Origin: Prosopocoilus inquinatus
Taxonomy: Eukaryota > Arthropoda > Insecta > Coleoptera > Lucanidae
Direction of reading: 5' to 3'
Length of the DNA stretch: 64,000 nucleotides
Assembly (NCBI GenBank): GCA_036172665.1
Contig: CM069876.1
Span: forward strand, 434,001 to 498,000
Under the pieces are notes generated by a model. That model searched no databases. It saw only the letters and a program-made list of their open reading frames with translations, and was not told the DNA's origin. Positions 25,064-34,778 of this stretch are shown here, one piece after another. Both the position numbers and the translations under genes were made by a program. Positions within the stretch are counted from its first letter, which is position 1. Each line of letters starts with the position of its first letter.

Positions 25064-25639
25064 TACATACCTATCTAATAAGTATTTAACAAGAGTAGAA
25101 AATCAGAAAGACATCAAGAAAAAATTATTAATTTAGGATGTAGTGATCAAGTGATCTAAAAATGAGACACGCAAAATTCAGGTGAAAAATGAGACATCAA
25201 ATAAAATTGGTAAAATAATATAATCCGATACTACCGATAGTTTTCTTATTATAAATACTTTATTATTTATTTATTAGCTTGCAGTTAATAAATGTTTCTA
25301 TCCAAGACAGCATCATTTTACTTATCTATGTGTTAATTTGTTGTAGGTATTTTTCTATTAAATATTTTTTTTTATAAATTTTACTAGAGGTCGCCCATAC
25401 TGTTCGGTCAGATTTCTCAGTCACAGTTTCACTTTAATCTTCAGTTTTTTTTACATAGGAACAGATGGAAGGTAACTGAAGATTAACGTTAAACAGTGAC
25501 AACCGGCCCTTAATACATGTATTTGCAGAAAATATTAGCGAGATTAATTGCAGGTGTCCCGTTTTTAACATCTTGTAGAAACATTTTCAAAGACTAAAAA
25601 ATTTTAACGCTTACTTCGATTTACATTCTTGAAATTTGT

Positions 25640-26020
25640 TCTTATATAGATCAAAACATGTCAAAATTTATGCAATGCAATTCTATACATAATCACAATA
25701 CCAGGCACAATCTAAATTTCTATTTACCCACACCACGAACAGATATTACCAAGAATTCTATGACCTTCACTGGCTTAAAATTTCTTAACAAATTGCCTGA
25801 ACATATAAAAAATCGCACTTCATTTATCAGTTTTAAATCGACTCTCAAATCCTACCTAATCAATTACTCCTTATAAAATTTAGATGAATTTTTCTCCCTG
25901 TGACAACAATGTGTTCATTGTCTTATTTATAGTGTCTAATCAATAATGTAATACATATGTACCTGACACACTCTATACATGTTCTTTGTCTTTGGAGGAT
26001 TTAATAAACCAAACTAAACT
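25640..26020 (+). pseudogene. 5'-truncated LINE, 3' end of ORF2
   Basis: The frame at 25658-25876 encodes about 72 residues including HNHNTRHNLNFYLPTPRT, KFLNKLPEHIKN and a final FKSTLKSYLINYSL. This is the conserved carboxy end of jockey/CR1-type LINE ORF2 proteins, after the RT domain. It is followed by a short 3' UTR ending AATAAACCAAACTAAACTAA, a typical LINE tail. Only the last few hundred bases were copied, as usual for 5'-truncated insertions. Coding integrity of the remnant suggests a fairly recent insertion. Confidence 0.75.
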
Positions 26021-26358
26021 AAATTTTATGTTATTTATTTATTTTTAGACTTTTTCGGGGTTAAATATAAAACTCAGTTTTTACTTATTTTCACCTTTTT
26101 GAAGGTATTTTTGTATATTTTTAAATGGTCAATAGTTTTTCATCATCATTTACCTCTTAAAAAAATTTCATCAATTCCGTTAAACATCTCTAACACATTA
26201 AAAAATTGAAAGTGTCTAAAAAGTGTCTCGTTTTTACACCACTTGACCCTACTCCGAAAGTGTTAAGTAATTTAAGATATTTCATATATGTATGTGTCCC
26301 ACCAAAGTTGAGTTTTATTTGAAAATATGTTTGCTGTTATGTGGAACATACCAGACTA

Positions 26359-27718
26359 AGGCCCGGCTTTTCAATTGATTGGTAAAGTGATGGTTACTTA
26401 CCACTGGGATAAATTTAACCTCTTTTGTAAGGTGCTTGTTAAACAAAATCTCCATTATCAATTATAAATCAAATTTCAAAGAAGTAGAGCCGTGCAGTTG
26501 CTCATACACGTTTATACTGGGTGTAATCAAATTAGTTTCACATATTAATACTGCAAGTTCCTCGTCATGCAAGAGAATTAATGCCGCAATTATCAAAGGT
26601 GTAACTCAAAAATAAAAAAATGACCTACTAAAGGAGCGGTGGTACATTTGTTTGAGAACTTCTGGTCGATCGTGCGTAAAGACATCATAAAATAAAACTC
26701 CAGCAAAAGTCAAGGTCAAGTGCTTGATAGCATTTTTAAAAGCTGTGATGTTTTATGTAAACACAATATCAAATTCGTAGTGTCCCGGTGGTTGCCCACG
26801 TGTGCAATTTGATTAAAGACCATTTTAAATCTACTTTCACTGATTATAGAATTAAATTTGTTTCATTAGATAATCGACAATAATTAAATCTTAGTATAAA
26901 TCACATAAATATAAACTTTATTCTTTATTGAATAACTAAAGAGTATTAAATAACGACAAGACTAAATAAATAAATAAATACGTAAAATGAACAAGTATTC
27001 GACAATAATTTAAGTAAAAGATAAGTTCTTTGTCAGATACTCCTCGATGACATTTATTTGTACAGTGTAAGCAAAACAAAACATTCAAACCATAAATGAA
27101 GGGACGATGAATACCCACGTGCGTTGTTTACGATAATTTTTAGAATGTTACTTTAAATGTTTTTATTTCCTAACTTTTACTTATTGTTATACTTTTGTCA
27201 GCAGAAAATAAACTTAATTAATCCAGTAAGTAATGCCACGATCGTGATGGATGTTTGTTTTCTTTTGTTATGGAATTGCTGAGCGAAGAATTTATTGGCC
27301 CAGTGCCCTTCATTTCGATGACGCTTTATTGCTTTATGTTTTGTTTATAATGTAATGTTTTGCTTAGAAAAATCCACACACCATCGGTCAGAGGTTCTCA
27401 AACAAAAAGACTCCGGGCTCTTGTGGGGCTTTAATTTATTTCATTTTTCACCAAAAAAATTAAGATATGCAGAATTCGTTTTCTTAAGTCATGAAGAACT
27501 TACAGTTTTCATATGTGAACCTTATTTGATGACACCCTGTATATCCTCTCCACATGTTTACCGCTAGCAAACAAATTTACTGGCTGTTAGTTTACCTCCT
27601 TGTTAAAAGGAATTTATGTCATTGTTAAGACTACCAATACTTTGATAAACTCATTTTCTGTGCTAACAATCAGATAAAACTAACAGTCATTTTACCAATA
27701 GATTGAAAAACCGGGCTT
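26359..27718. mobile_element. MITE family G, interrupted by an A element
   Basis: The left end AGGCCCGGCTTTTCAATTGA and the inverted right end AAGCCCGGTTTTTCAATCTA form a terminal inverted repeat continuing through TTGGTAAA. TA flanks both ends. Removing the nested A element leaves about 340 bp. This is a non-autonomous element that served as target for a second one. Confidence 0.75.
26517..27539 (+). mobile_element. Element A, copy 1 (1023 bp)
   Basis: Tips CTGGGTGTAATCAAATTAG (left) and CAGGGTGTCATCAAATAAGG (right, inverted) with TA on both sides. A homologous copy lies inverted at 31055-31751, lacking the outermost part of one end. The central part has weak open frames of up to 70 codons without recognisable similarity. 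It probably belongs to the same Tc1/mariner-type tip class as the other CAGGGTG elements. Confidence 0.75.
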
Positions 27719-27740
27719 TAGGGACCTATTCTGTATCAAA

Positions 27741-28325
27741 AGCTCGTCCCACAAACTTCCAACTCGCTCGTAAAGATTAATTTACAAAGCTCGACATGTA
27801 AATAACTAGTAAAGGGCCTCTAAATTTGAATAGTCCGTTAATAAGTTTCAGAATCTACACCCTATTGAGTTTTGGTTGAATATCAGCGTACGTTATAAAT
27901 GCATCGATATACATAAATCAGAAAAGGTATTTGATGTTTCAAATCGGAAGGGAAAAGCCCAAAATTTGAAAAATATACACTTAAATTCATATACTTTTTG
28001 AATACAGTGCTTCTCCTGTCCGTTTTCAAGCAGTAATTGCATTTTATATTTTATAACGATTGTATTTTAACATAACGAAGTGTTTGCGCAAACTCTATAA
28101 TATTGTCGATGCCTAATACTGCAGTCGTTAATTGTAATTTTCTGAATTATGTTTAATTAATATGTGTGGTCCCTTTCTTTTTGTTGATATTGTTAAGTTC
28201 TTGTTCTTGTTCAGTTTTTCCTATTATTCTTTTCTGATAGACGGGTGAAACGGAAGTACGAGAAAGAGCACGTTTTTGCAAGCGAGCGAGTGGAAACCAT
28301 TTCGAAAATCAAACATAATTAAAAA
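27741..28325. other. AT-rich non-coding DNA
   Basis: No gene or repeat partner is recognised. Confidence 0.4.
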
Positions 28326-28329
28326 TCTG

Positions 28330-29085
28330 GACTATAATAATAATAATAATAATATATTTTCGTTCTGTAATACATAAAAGTGTAGAACATGTCAAATGTA
28401 TAAATAATATATAACATTTAAGAAACAAAGTATGACAATTACAATTACAAAAAAAGCATCACAAAACAATGGCGGTTTTGAAAAAGTCATTCAGAGAATA
28501 AAACGCATGTCGATATAGATGTCGTTCAATTATTTTTCTAAATTGGTTGTAAGGTAAATCTCTAATTTCCCGAGAAATAAAGTTATATATTTTTATTAAC
28601 TGAAATACAACATTTCTTTGTATTTTGGCAAGATGGGTTTGGGGTGCATTAAGGTAAGTATTTGCTACGCCGCGAGTATTGTGGCAGTGATCCAATTTAT
28701 ATTTTTCCAGAAATTGTTCATAATATGTCTTTGCAAAAAGAGAACATTCGAGAATGTAGAGTCCGTGTAACGTATGTATTTTTCTAGTTTTGAAAGTATC
28801 ACAACAAGATTGTCTTGCACTTAATTTAAAAATACTCCTAACACATCGTTTTTGTAATATAAAAATTCTCTTCTTTTCTGTTGTGTTCCCCCAGAATATT
28901 ATTCCATATTTTAACCTGGAGTTAACGTACGCATGATAAGCACAGAGAGCAGCCGATTCATTCACAGATGTTGCTAACATACGCAATGCATAATTTAATG
29001 AACTTATTTTTGAAGCTAAATAGTCTACATGTGGTTTCCAATTCAAGTTCGAGTCCAACTTCAACCCAAGGAATAGGAATAATAT
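28330..29085 (-). pseudogene. 5'-truncated LINE, 3' part of RT ORF
   Basis: An intact minus-strand frame (28459-29064, 201 codons) starts in LGLKLDSNLNWKPHVDYLAS and continues through NSRLKYGIIFWGN and LQKRCVRSIF to the stop. These are the conserved blocks just after the RT catalytic core of jockey/CR1-type LINEs. The 3' end is an (ATA)n microsatellite at about 28335-28355, the usual tail of such elements. Endonuclease and the catalytic RT boxes are absent, so the insertion is truncated. The open frame suggests it is young. Confidence 0.8.
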
Positions 29086-29492
29086 AAAGTTATTGAATTT
29101 TATTTATTAGTCTACTTCCTGTCTGATAAAAACGACATTGAAATCCATATCTACGTCCAGTGTTCACTATTAATGAAAGTAAAAAACTTTTACTAAAACT
29201 TAATACCTCATTCGAAAGGCAGTAAATCAAAGAAGTTCTTTGGAACCTGATTGTATTATCAAATTTTGGAGATAAATCAGAATGATTGTTGGATTTTGTT
29301 TAGGGAAGAATCTTTTCAGTCATTGTCTGTCAAACTTATTAAAGTTTTTAAGTTAACTTAAATATCTCAAAAATTATTGGATTTTGTATAATGCATATTA
29401 GAGTCAAATTAATTGCAAATGATCCCTATTAACACGAGTTCAAAGGAATACGTCGACTTACCGGTCACCTTGCATATTTCTTGAGTGTAATA

Positions 29493-29906
29493 CAGTCGTG
29501 CGCAACTAAACTGCACCTCTTGCAAGCAAACTTCACCCTTAACACCATGTACACTAATAAAAATCTGGAGTTAATTCTAACACTTTTGGACGCCAGGAAA
29601 CACTTTTTTGGTGTTCCCTCGCGTCCATCCGCTTGTGGCTTAAAACAAACGGAGTTAACATGTTCACCATGTAAAAGTAGGAGTAGAGCTTTTCCTTGTT
29701 GGAGTAAATACTCACATTTAGACACAATTTAGTCGGAAAAAGACAACAATAACGCCAAATTAGATAAGAATTTTTACTTTTCAGGCAAAACTTTATCCCA
29801 ATTTAATACCGATTAGGCAGATTACAATTAATCCCAAAAATTTTTATGTGTGTACTACAGGGCTCACAGAAATGTCAAATTGTAGCACTTTAGTTGCACA
29901 CGACTG
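29493..29906. mobile_element. MITE family H, containing a nested C element
   Basis: Left tip CAGTCGTGCGCAACTAAACTG and inverted right tip CAGTCGTGTGCAACTAAAGTG, flanked by TA. Excluding the nested family C element (29552-29852) only about 110 bp remain, so the host element is essentially two terminal repeats. The tips resemble those of Tc1-type transposons. Confidence 0.75.
29552..29852. mobile_element. MITE family C, copy 2 (nested)
   Basis: Homologous to 4078-4392 in the same orientation, flanked by TA at 29550-29551 and 29853-29854. It lies inside a family H element. Confidence 0.75.
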
Positions 29907-29909
29907 TAC

Positions 29910-30840
29910 CTATATCCAATTTGTTCGTACCAGTGTCTAATATCATATTTTATTAAATATATAAAGATTCCAGTAATTTACTACACCGGAACATATTGAC
30001 GAACGGACGGATGTTATTTGCATGCAAATAGCTAGTATATGTATATTCAGGGTACATGGCGTAATTGCGGTAATAAATATAGACATAGATGTACAGTTAC
30101 GCAGGACTTTGCGGACATGGTAACAAGTGAAAGTCTACTACTAATCCCATAAAATTTTAGTAATAATTACAAAATCGCGTATTAGTAAACTAGTTATTTA
30201 ACAATTGATTGAATTCAACTATTTTTGCAGTTATTTTATTCGTCTTTTATAAAACTATTAGGAGGGTGAATTCCTGGCTTCCGGTTGGAACCGTGTCTCT
30301 CTTCGGATTTCTTCTATTGCCGATGTTTCGTTCTCCGCTGCATTAATAAAATAACTCAAAAATGCATGCAGATTTTTTTGGCGTGCATAGTATGTGCAGC
30401 ACCGTTACTTTAACTAATTTAAAATATAGGTTTTACTAAACCAGGTGTAAATTTCATTCTTTCGTAAGAAACTTCTAACTCGGCCACTTGTTCGTGCATA
30501 CACAATACAATTTCGAACTTTTTGAACACAGCAGTGACTTCCTAAATCGTGAAAACAAATGCTTCTCTAGGTTTGTTTAATTCACTAAAAGAGGAATTCA
30601 CAAAATTTACTTATTTTAACTTAAAATTTACGTAAAAGAGCCTGTGAAGTAGTAGTTTTTTATTATTTTTAATTAATATCAAAATCACACTAGCACTTTT
30701 TAAAGTATTGTCTTCTTTTACAAATTAAATATGAATTGTTTAAATTATTTCAATTTTAGCTTTGCGTAAAAGTTTTTTTTTAAATTTCTGTAAAGGCCTA
30801 TGTAATTTTGTTTAAACATAATAACTGAGGTTATGTGATA
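29910..30840. other. AT-rich non-coding DNA
   Basis: No gene or repeat is supported here. Confidence 0.4.
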
Positions 30841-30844
30841 ATTC

Positions 30845-30945
30845 GCCCCCACCGTTTAGCCTCCAGTGTTCGGCCCCCGCTGTATCGCCCCGGAATGCTA
30901 CGCCCTCCTACCGTTTCACCCTCGATCGTTTCGCCTCCGAAAACA
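30845..30945. repeat. ~14-bp GC-rich minisatellite (TTTCGCCTCC type)
   Basis: Six to seven degenerate units of the form NTTTCGCCYCCNNCG run through this stretch, strikingly GC-rich against AT-rich flanks. A related array in inverted orientation lies at 34385-34495. Inverted arrays of this sort are seen at the subterminal parts of some DNA transposons, but I cannot define element ends. Confidence 0.6.
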
Positions 30946-31054
30946 GAGCATTTTGAAAAGAGGATTTATTAAATAACACATATTACAAAATATTTTAAAA
31001 TTCAAAATTATGGGCAATAACAAATAATCCATAGTATCTATCTTATTATTATAA

Positions 31055-31751
31055 CTGTAAGTTCTTATGACTTAAGAAAACGAATTCTGCATATCTTAAT
31101 TTTTTTGGTGAAAAATGAAAAAAATTAAAGCCCTACAAGAGCCCGGAGTCTTTTTGTTTGAGAACCTCAGACTGATCGTGTATGGATTTTTCTAAGCAAA
31201 ACATTACATTATAAAGAAAACATAAAGCAATAAAGCGTCATCGAAATTAAGGGCACTAGGTCAATAAAATCTTCGCTCAGCTATTCCATACCAAAGAAAA
31301 TAAACATCCATCGCGTTTGTGGCATTACTTACTGGATTAATTAAGTTAATTTTCTGCTGACAAAAGTGTAACAATAAGTAATAGTTAGGAAATAAATACA
31401 TTTAAGGAAACATTCTAAAAATTATCGCAAACAACGCACGTCGGTATTCATCGTCCCTTCATTTAAGGTTTGATTATTTTGTCTTGCTTACACTTTACAA
31501 ATAAATGTCATCGAGGAGTATCTGACAAAGAACCTATCTTTTACTTAAATTATTGTCGAATGCTTGTTCATTTTACGTATTTATTTATTTATTTAGTCTT
31601 GTCGTTTGAATTGAAGACTCTTTAGTTATTCAATAAAGAATAAAGTTTATGTTTATGTGATTCATACTAAGATCTATTATTGTCGATTATCTAATAAAAC
31701 AACAACAAAACTTGCAGTATTATTACTTGAAATTAATTTGATTACACCCGG
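31055..31751 (-). mobile_element. Element A, copy 2 (inverted, truncated)
   Basis: Homologous on the opposite strand to 26517-27539. The right end preserves the ATTACACCCGG tip next to TA; the left end stops at about 31055, some 40 bp short of the expected tip. It also has internal deletions relative to copy 1. Confidence 0.75.
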
Positions 31752-31850
31752 TATGCTATGCATGTATATTATCAAAAAATTATCGGATACTATCATACTG
31801 CTAGCATTATCGCGTATGTACAGGCTGTTTTTTTTTTATATTTTATTTTA
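31716..31850. repeat. Direct repeat flanking segment B copy 2 (left)
   Basis: AGTATTATTACTTGAAATTA and the following ~115 bases, which include the element A tip and a TACAGGCTGTTTT tip, are repeated at 32890-33020 immediately right of segment B. This indicates a duplication at the site where segment B lies. Confidence 0.7.
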
Positions 31851-32049
31851 ATTAAACAGTGCTGTTTTGAACGTAATTTAGGGTAGTGTGGACCTGATAT
31901 CTGTGTCTTCAGGAAAAACCACAACAGGCTCCGCCTTCGTCCCTTGAGTTTGAGGGTCGCCTAAATGCCCGAGTAATTTCGATATAAAATATCATATTAT
32001 TCCATATTGGAAATTGGTTTCATAATGATATATATCGTTTATGTAATAT

Positions 32050-32381
32050 TGTTACAGCTGCGACGCGCAAATAAATCTATTTTTAGTACGAGTTACCCCG
32101 TTTTACGTCAAAAACGTTATCAAAATTTCTCGTTGCTTCACGATGATACCAGTACGTTCGAGATTACAGGGATCTACTATAAAAGCCCGTACGGGTGCGC
32201 CGGTTAGTCAGTTATAAGTTAAAAAGCGAAGCGTATATACCACGAATAGTAGAAGTGTTATTTGTTAGACAAGTGTTGCAGCTCATTACTTTTGTGTTTT
32301 TAATTGTGTAAAGCAACCGTTTGTAATTAAAGTGTTCTGAAATTTAACGACTATAATTTGTGAATCCCCAAATTCGTAACA
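32050..32381 (+). mobile_element. Solo LTR, 332 bp (family L2, copy 2)
   Basis: Same ends (TGTTACAGC ... TTCGTAACA), same ATAT flanks and same TATA box as the LTR at 23724-24060. It was duplicated as part of segment B rather than inserted independently. Confidence 0.75.
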
Positions 32382-32760
32382 ATATTTATGTTTACTTAAT
32401 GAATTTAGAGTAATTTAATATTTTTGTTGAAACTGTACATACCTATCTAATGAATATTTAAACAAGAGTAGAAAATCAGAAAGACATCAAAAAAAAATTA
32501 TTAATTTAGGGTCAAGTAGTGTAAAAATGAGACACGCAAAATTCAGGTGAAAAATGAGACATCAAATAAAATTGGTAAAATAATATAATTCGATACTACC
32601 GATAGTTTTCTTATTTTAAATACTTATTTATTTATTAGCTTGCAGTTACTAAATGTTTCTATCCAAGACGTTTATACATCATTTTACTTATTTATGTGTT
32701 AATCTGTTGTAGGTATTTTTCTGTTAAATAAATTTTACTAGAGGTCGCCCATGACTGTTA

Positions 32761-32877
32761 GGCCGGGTTTCTCAGTCACAGTTTCACTTTAATCTTCAGT
32801 TTTTTTTTTTTTTTACATAGGAACAGATGGAAGGTAACTGAAGATTAACGTTAAACAGTGATTGAGCAACCGGCCCC
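32761..32877. mobile_element. 117-bp hairpin MITE at the end of segment B
   Basis: GGCCGGGTTTCTCAGTCAC and the inverted right end GGGGCCGGTTGCTCAATCAC form arms of about 45 bp ending at TCTTCAGTT, separated by a poly-T loop. TA flanks both tips. A diverged copy is at about 25411-25512 in segment B copy 1. Confidence 0.7.
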
Positions 32878-32993
32878 TAATATTATTTAGTATTATTACT
32901 TGAAATTAATTTGATTACACCCGGTATGCTATGCATGTATATTATCAAAAAATTATCGGATACTATCATACTGCTAGCATTATCGCGTATGTA

Positions 32994-33790
32994 CAGGTTG
33001 TTTTTTTTTTATATTTTGCACCATATCTAGAGGGTTTCTTTTTTTGGGGAGTAGAGAAAAATTTTAAATGCAAAAGTTGTAAGGTTTTATGTGTATTATC
33101 TTTTAGAGTTATCATAAGAAACAAAAGCGAATCGAGACTTGGAGAAAAGTATAATAAAAAGTAAATATAATTTTTGGTTTCTTAAACGGAACACCCAGCA
33201 TATTGTTTGCTGGGATGAAAGATCATATTTTTCTGTTTTAAAAAATATATAATATGTTGATATTTAGAAGAGCCGTATATGAGATATTTGAGGTTAGAAT
33301 ATCAATGAATTAATGTTTAAAATATTAAGGTGGGCTGGAATTGTGTTGTTTATTATTAATCCATTGTGTAAGGTTTCCAGTAATCGAATTTCTATTGTTT
33401 TATTGCTAACTAAAACAGCAATTTAGAACTTCTGTAAGCACCTTTCCAGGCGGTCTTGATTTTTTAAACGGCGGATATTTCAAACTTAATTATATCACGA
33501 CCCCTCCAAATAACAACATATTATATATTTTCGAAATCACGAAAATATGATCTTTCATCCTAGGAAAAATATACAGGGCATTCCAATAAAAAAAAAAAAA
33601 AAACAAAAACTATATTTTTCTTTCCAATTTGCGATGCTCTTTTGTTTCTTCTGATAACTCTGAAAGATAATAGGCATAAAACCCTACAACTTTTGCGTTT
33701 AAAGTTTTATTTCTAGCTCCAAAAATAAAACATTTAGATAGGCTGCAAAATTAAAAAAAAAACCGGACATCGTACAATTGTTTTTATAGT
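32994..33790. mobile_element. Composite foldback element
   Basis: The outer ~200 bp (CAGGTTGTTTTTTTTTTATA to ACACCCAGCATA) is repeated inverted at about 33572-33790. Between them lie further inverted arms around GATGAAAGATCATATTTT. The design, two inverted small elements around a hairpin, is the same as in 24116-25063. Non-coding; the right outer tip is degraded. Confidence 0.65.
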
Positions 33791-33810
33791 ATAAATCCGA
33801 TAATTATTGT

Positions 33811-34345
33811 ACAGGATTTTTTTTATTTTGCACCTTATCTAAATGTTTTATTTTAGGCGCTAGAAAAACAAAACTTTAAATGCAACTATTATCTTTTAGA
33901 TTTATTATTAGTAAAGAAAAGCACGGCAATTAGAAGAAAAAAAAAAACCTTTTCAAAAATATATAATATGTCGTAATTTGGAAAAGCCGTTCGTGATGTA
34001 ATTAAATTTAAACTTTAGATAGATATCGGTATATTTACGTTTAAAAAATCAATATGGCCTGGAAAGATATGCTTAAAAAAGTTTTAAATAGTTAGCAAAA
34101 GACAATATGAAATCAAATTTGGAAACCTTACATGATGAAGTAATAATAAAAAAAAATCCTTTATATTTTAGGAGTATAAATTTACTTATTGTTATTCTAG
34201 CTTCAAACATCTCATAAACGGCCTTTCTATATTTTAACATATATATATTTTTGAAATCAGGAAAAAATGATCTTTTGTCTAAGTAAACAATATACAGGCT
34301 GTTCTAATTAAAAAACAAAAGTTGTATTTTTTTTTGATCCACTGA
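33811..34345. mobile_element. Second, diverged composite foldback element
   Basis: Begins TACAGGATTTTTTTTATTTTG and shares the TTTTGCACCTTATCT and TTTAAATGCAA words of the preceding foldback. Its right arm at 34200-34345 (ACGGCCTTTCTATATTTTAA, AAATGATCTTTTG) mirrors AAAGCCGTTCGTGATGT and related words at 33985. It lies directly next to 32994-33790 as a tandem, older copy. Confidence 0.55.
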
Positions 34346-34384
34346 AGAGGACTGTCTAATTTCTAAAATTAGCACATGTTAACT

Positions 34385-34495
34385 TAGGGGCGGAACAGGT
34401 TGGAGGCGAATCGGGACCAGAGGCGAAACGACGGAGGCGAAACGGTGGAGGCGAAATGGTGGGGGTGAAACGGCGGGGTGAAACGTCCCCATCCC
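34385..34495. repeat. ~14-bp GC-rich minisatellite (inverted partner)
   Basis: Degenerate GGAGGCGAAACGGT units, the inverted form of the 30845-30945 array. It begins 70 bp downstream of the EF-hand exon's splice donor, within the presumed intron of that gene. Confidence 0.6.
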
Positions 34496-34565
34496 ATAAT
34501 TGAATTGGAAGGAAAAAAAAACTTTTTTCCTTTAATTTTTTTTTAATTGAAAACAAGTACATCAC

Positions 34566-34778
34566 CTGATTTTCTTCTCCAACATAAGCTTCGGCCAACT
34601 TCTGCAAATCCCGAATTCTTATTCGTCCCGTTCCTGCGGGATCACAGTAGCGAAATACCTCAATCAGGTCCCTCATCGGAATTTCCTCGCGATCATTCTT
34701 AAACATCGTACTCGCCGAGTTATTTAAGGAAGAAGCGACACAATTATTAATAACGGGACAACATTTTTCTCCGCACAC
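34566..34778 (-). CDS. First coding exon of an EF-hand-like protein (partial gene)
   Basis: A minus-strand frame begins with ATG at 34778 and runs 71 codons to a consensus splice donor, CAG then GTGATG, with the donor GT at 34564-34565. The predicted peptide has a cysteine-rich start (MCGEKCCPV) and then an EF-hand-like helix-loop-helix: LIEVFRYCDPAGTGRIRIRDLQKLAEA at residues 39-65. The loop keeps Asp at position 1, Gly at 6, Ile at 8 and Asp at 12, but has Ala and Thr at positions 3 and 5, so calcium binding is doubtful. Past the donor the frame runs into poly-T and GC-rich repeat sequence, supporting an intron. No further exon is found to the left in the window, so the first intron exceeds 34 kb or later exons are unrecognised. 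Rab11-FIP3/4 (nuclear fallout)-type proteins are one candidate; I cannot confirm it. The ATG has no in-frame alternative upstream that I noted. Confidence 0.5.

Larger units (their letters stand above)
23433..25514 (+). repeat. Duplicated segment B, copy 1 (with foldback insertion)
   Basis: From AATTAAACAGTGCT to CAACCGGCCC this segment is homologous in the same orientation to 31850-32883. The shared part includes a small solo LTR and a short hairpin element at its right end. Copy 1 is longer only because a 948-bp foldback element sits at 24116-25063; copy 2 has the empty site. The segment is itself probably a composite transposable unit that moved after gaining the LTR, since both copies carry the LTR with the same ATAT flanks. 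Confidence 0.8.
31850..32883 (+). repeat. Duplicated segment B, copy 2 (empty site)
   Basis: Homologous to 23433-25514 but without the 948-bp foldback element; the uninterrupted site is at 32432-32440. Contains the L2 solo LTR and a 117-bp hairpin element. It is bounded on both sides by ~115-bp direct repeats (31716-31850 and 32890-33020). Confidence 0.8.

Noticed and set aside
27724..27760. Third family D MITE (GGGACCTATTCTGTAT)
   Set aside because: Only about 16 bases match the tip and no partner end is seen.
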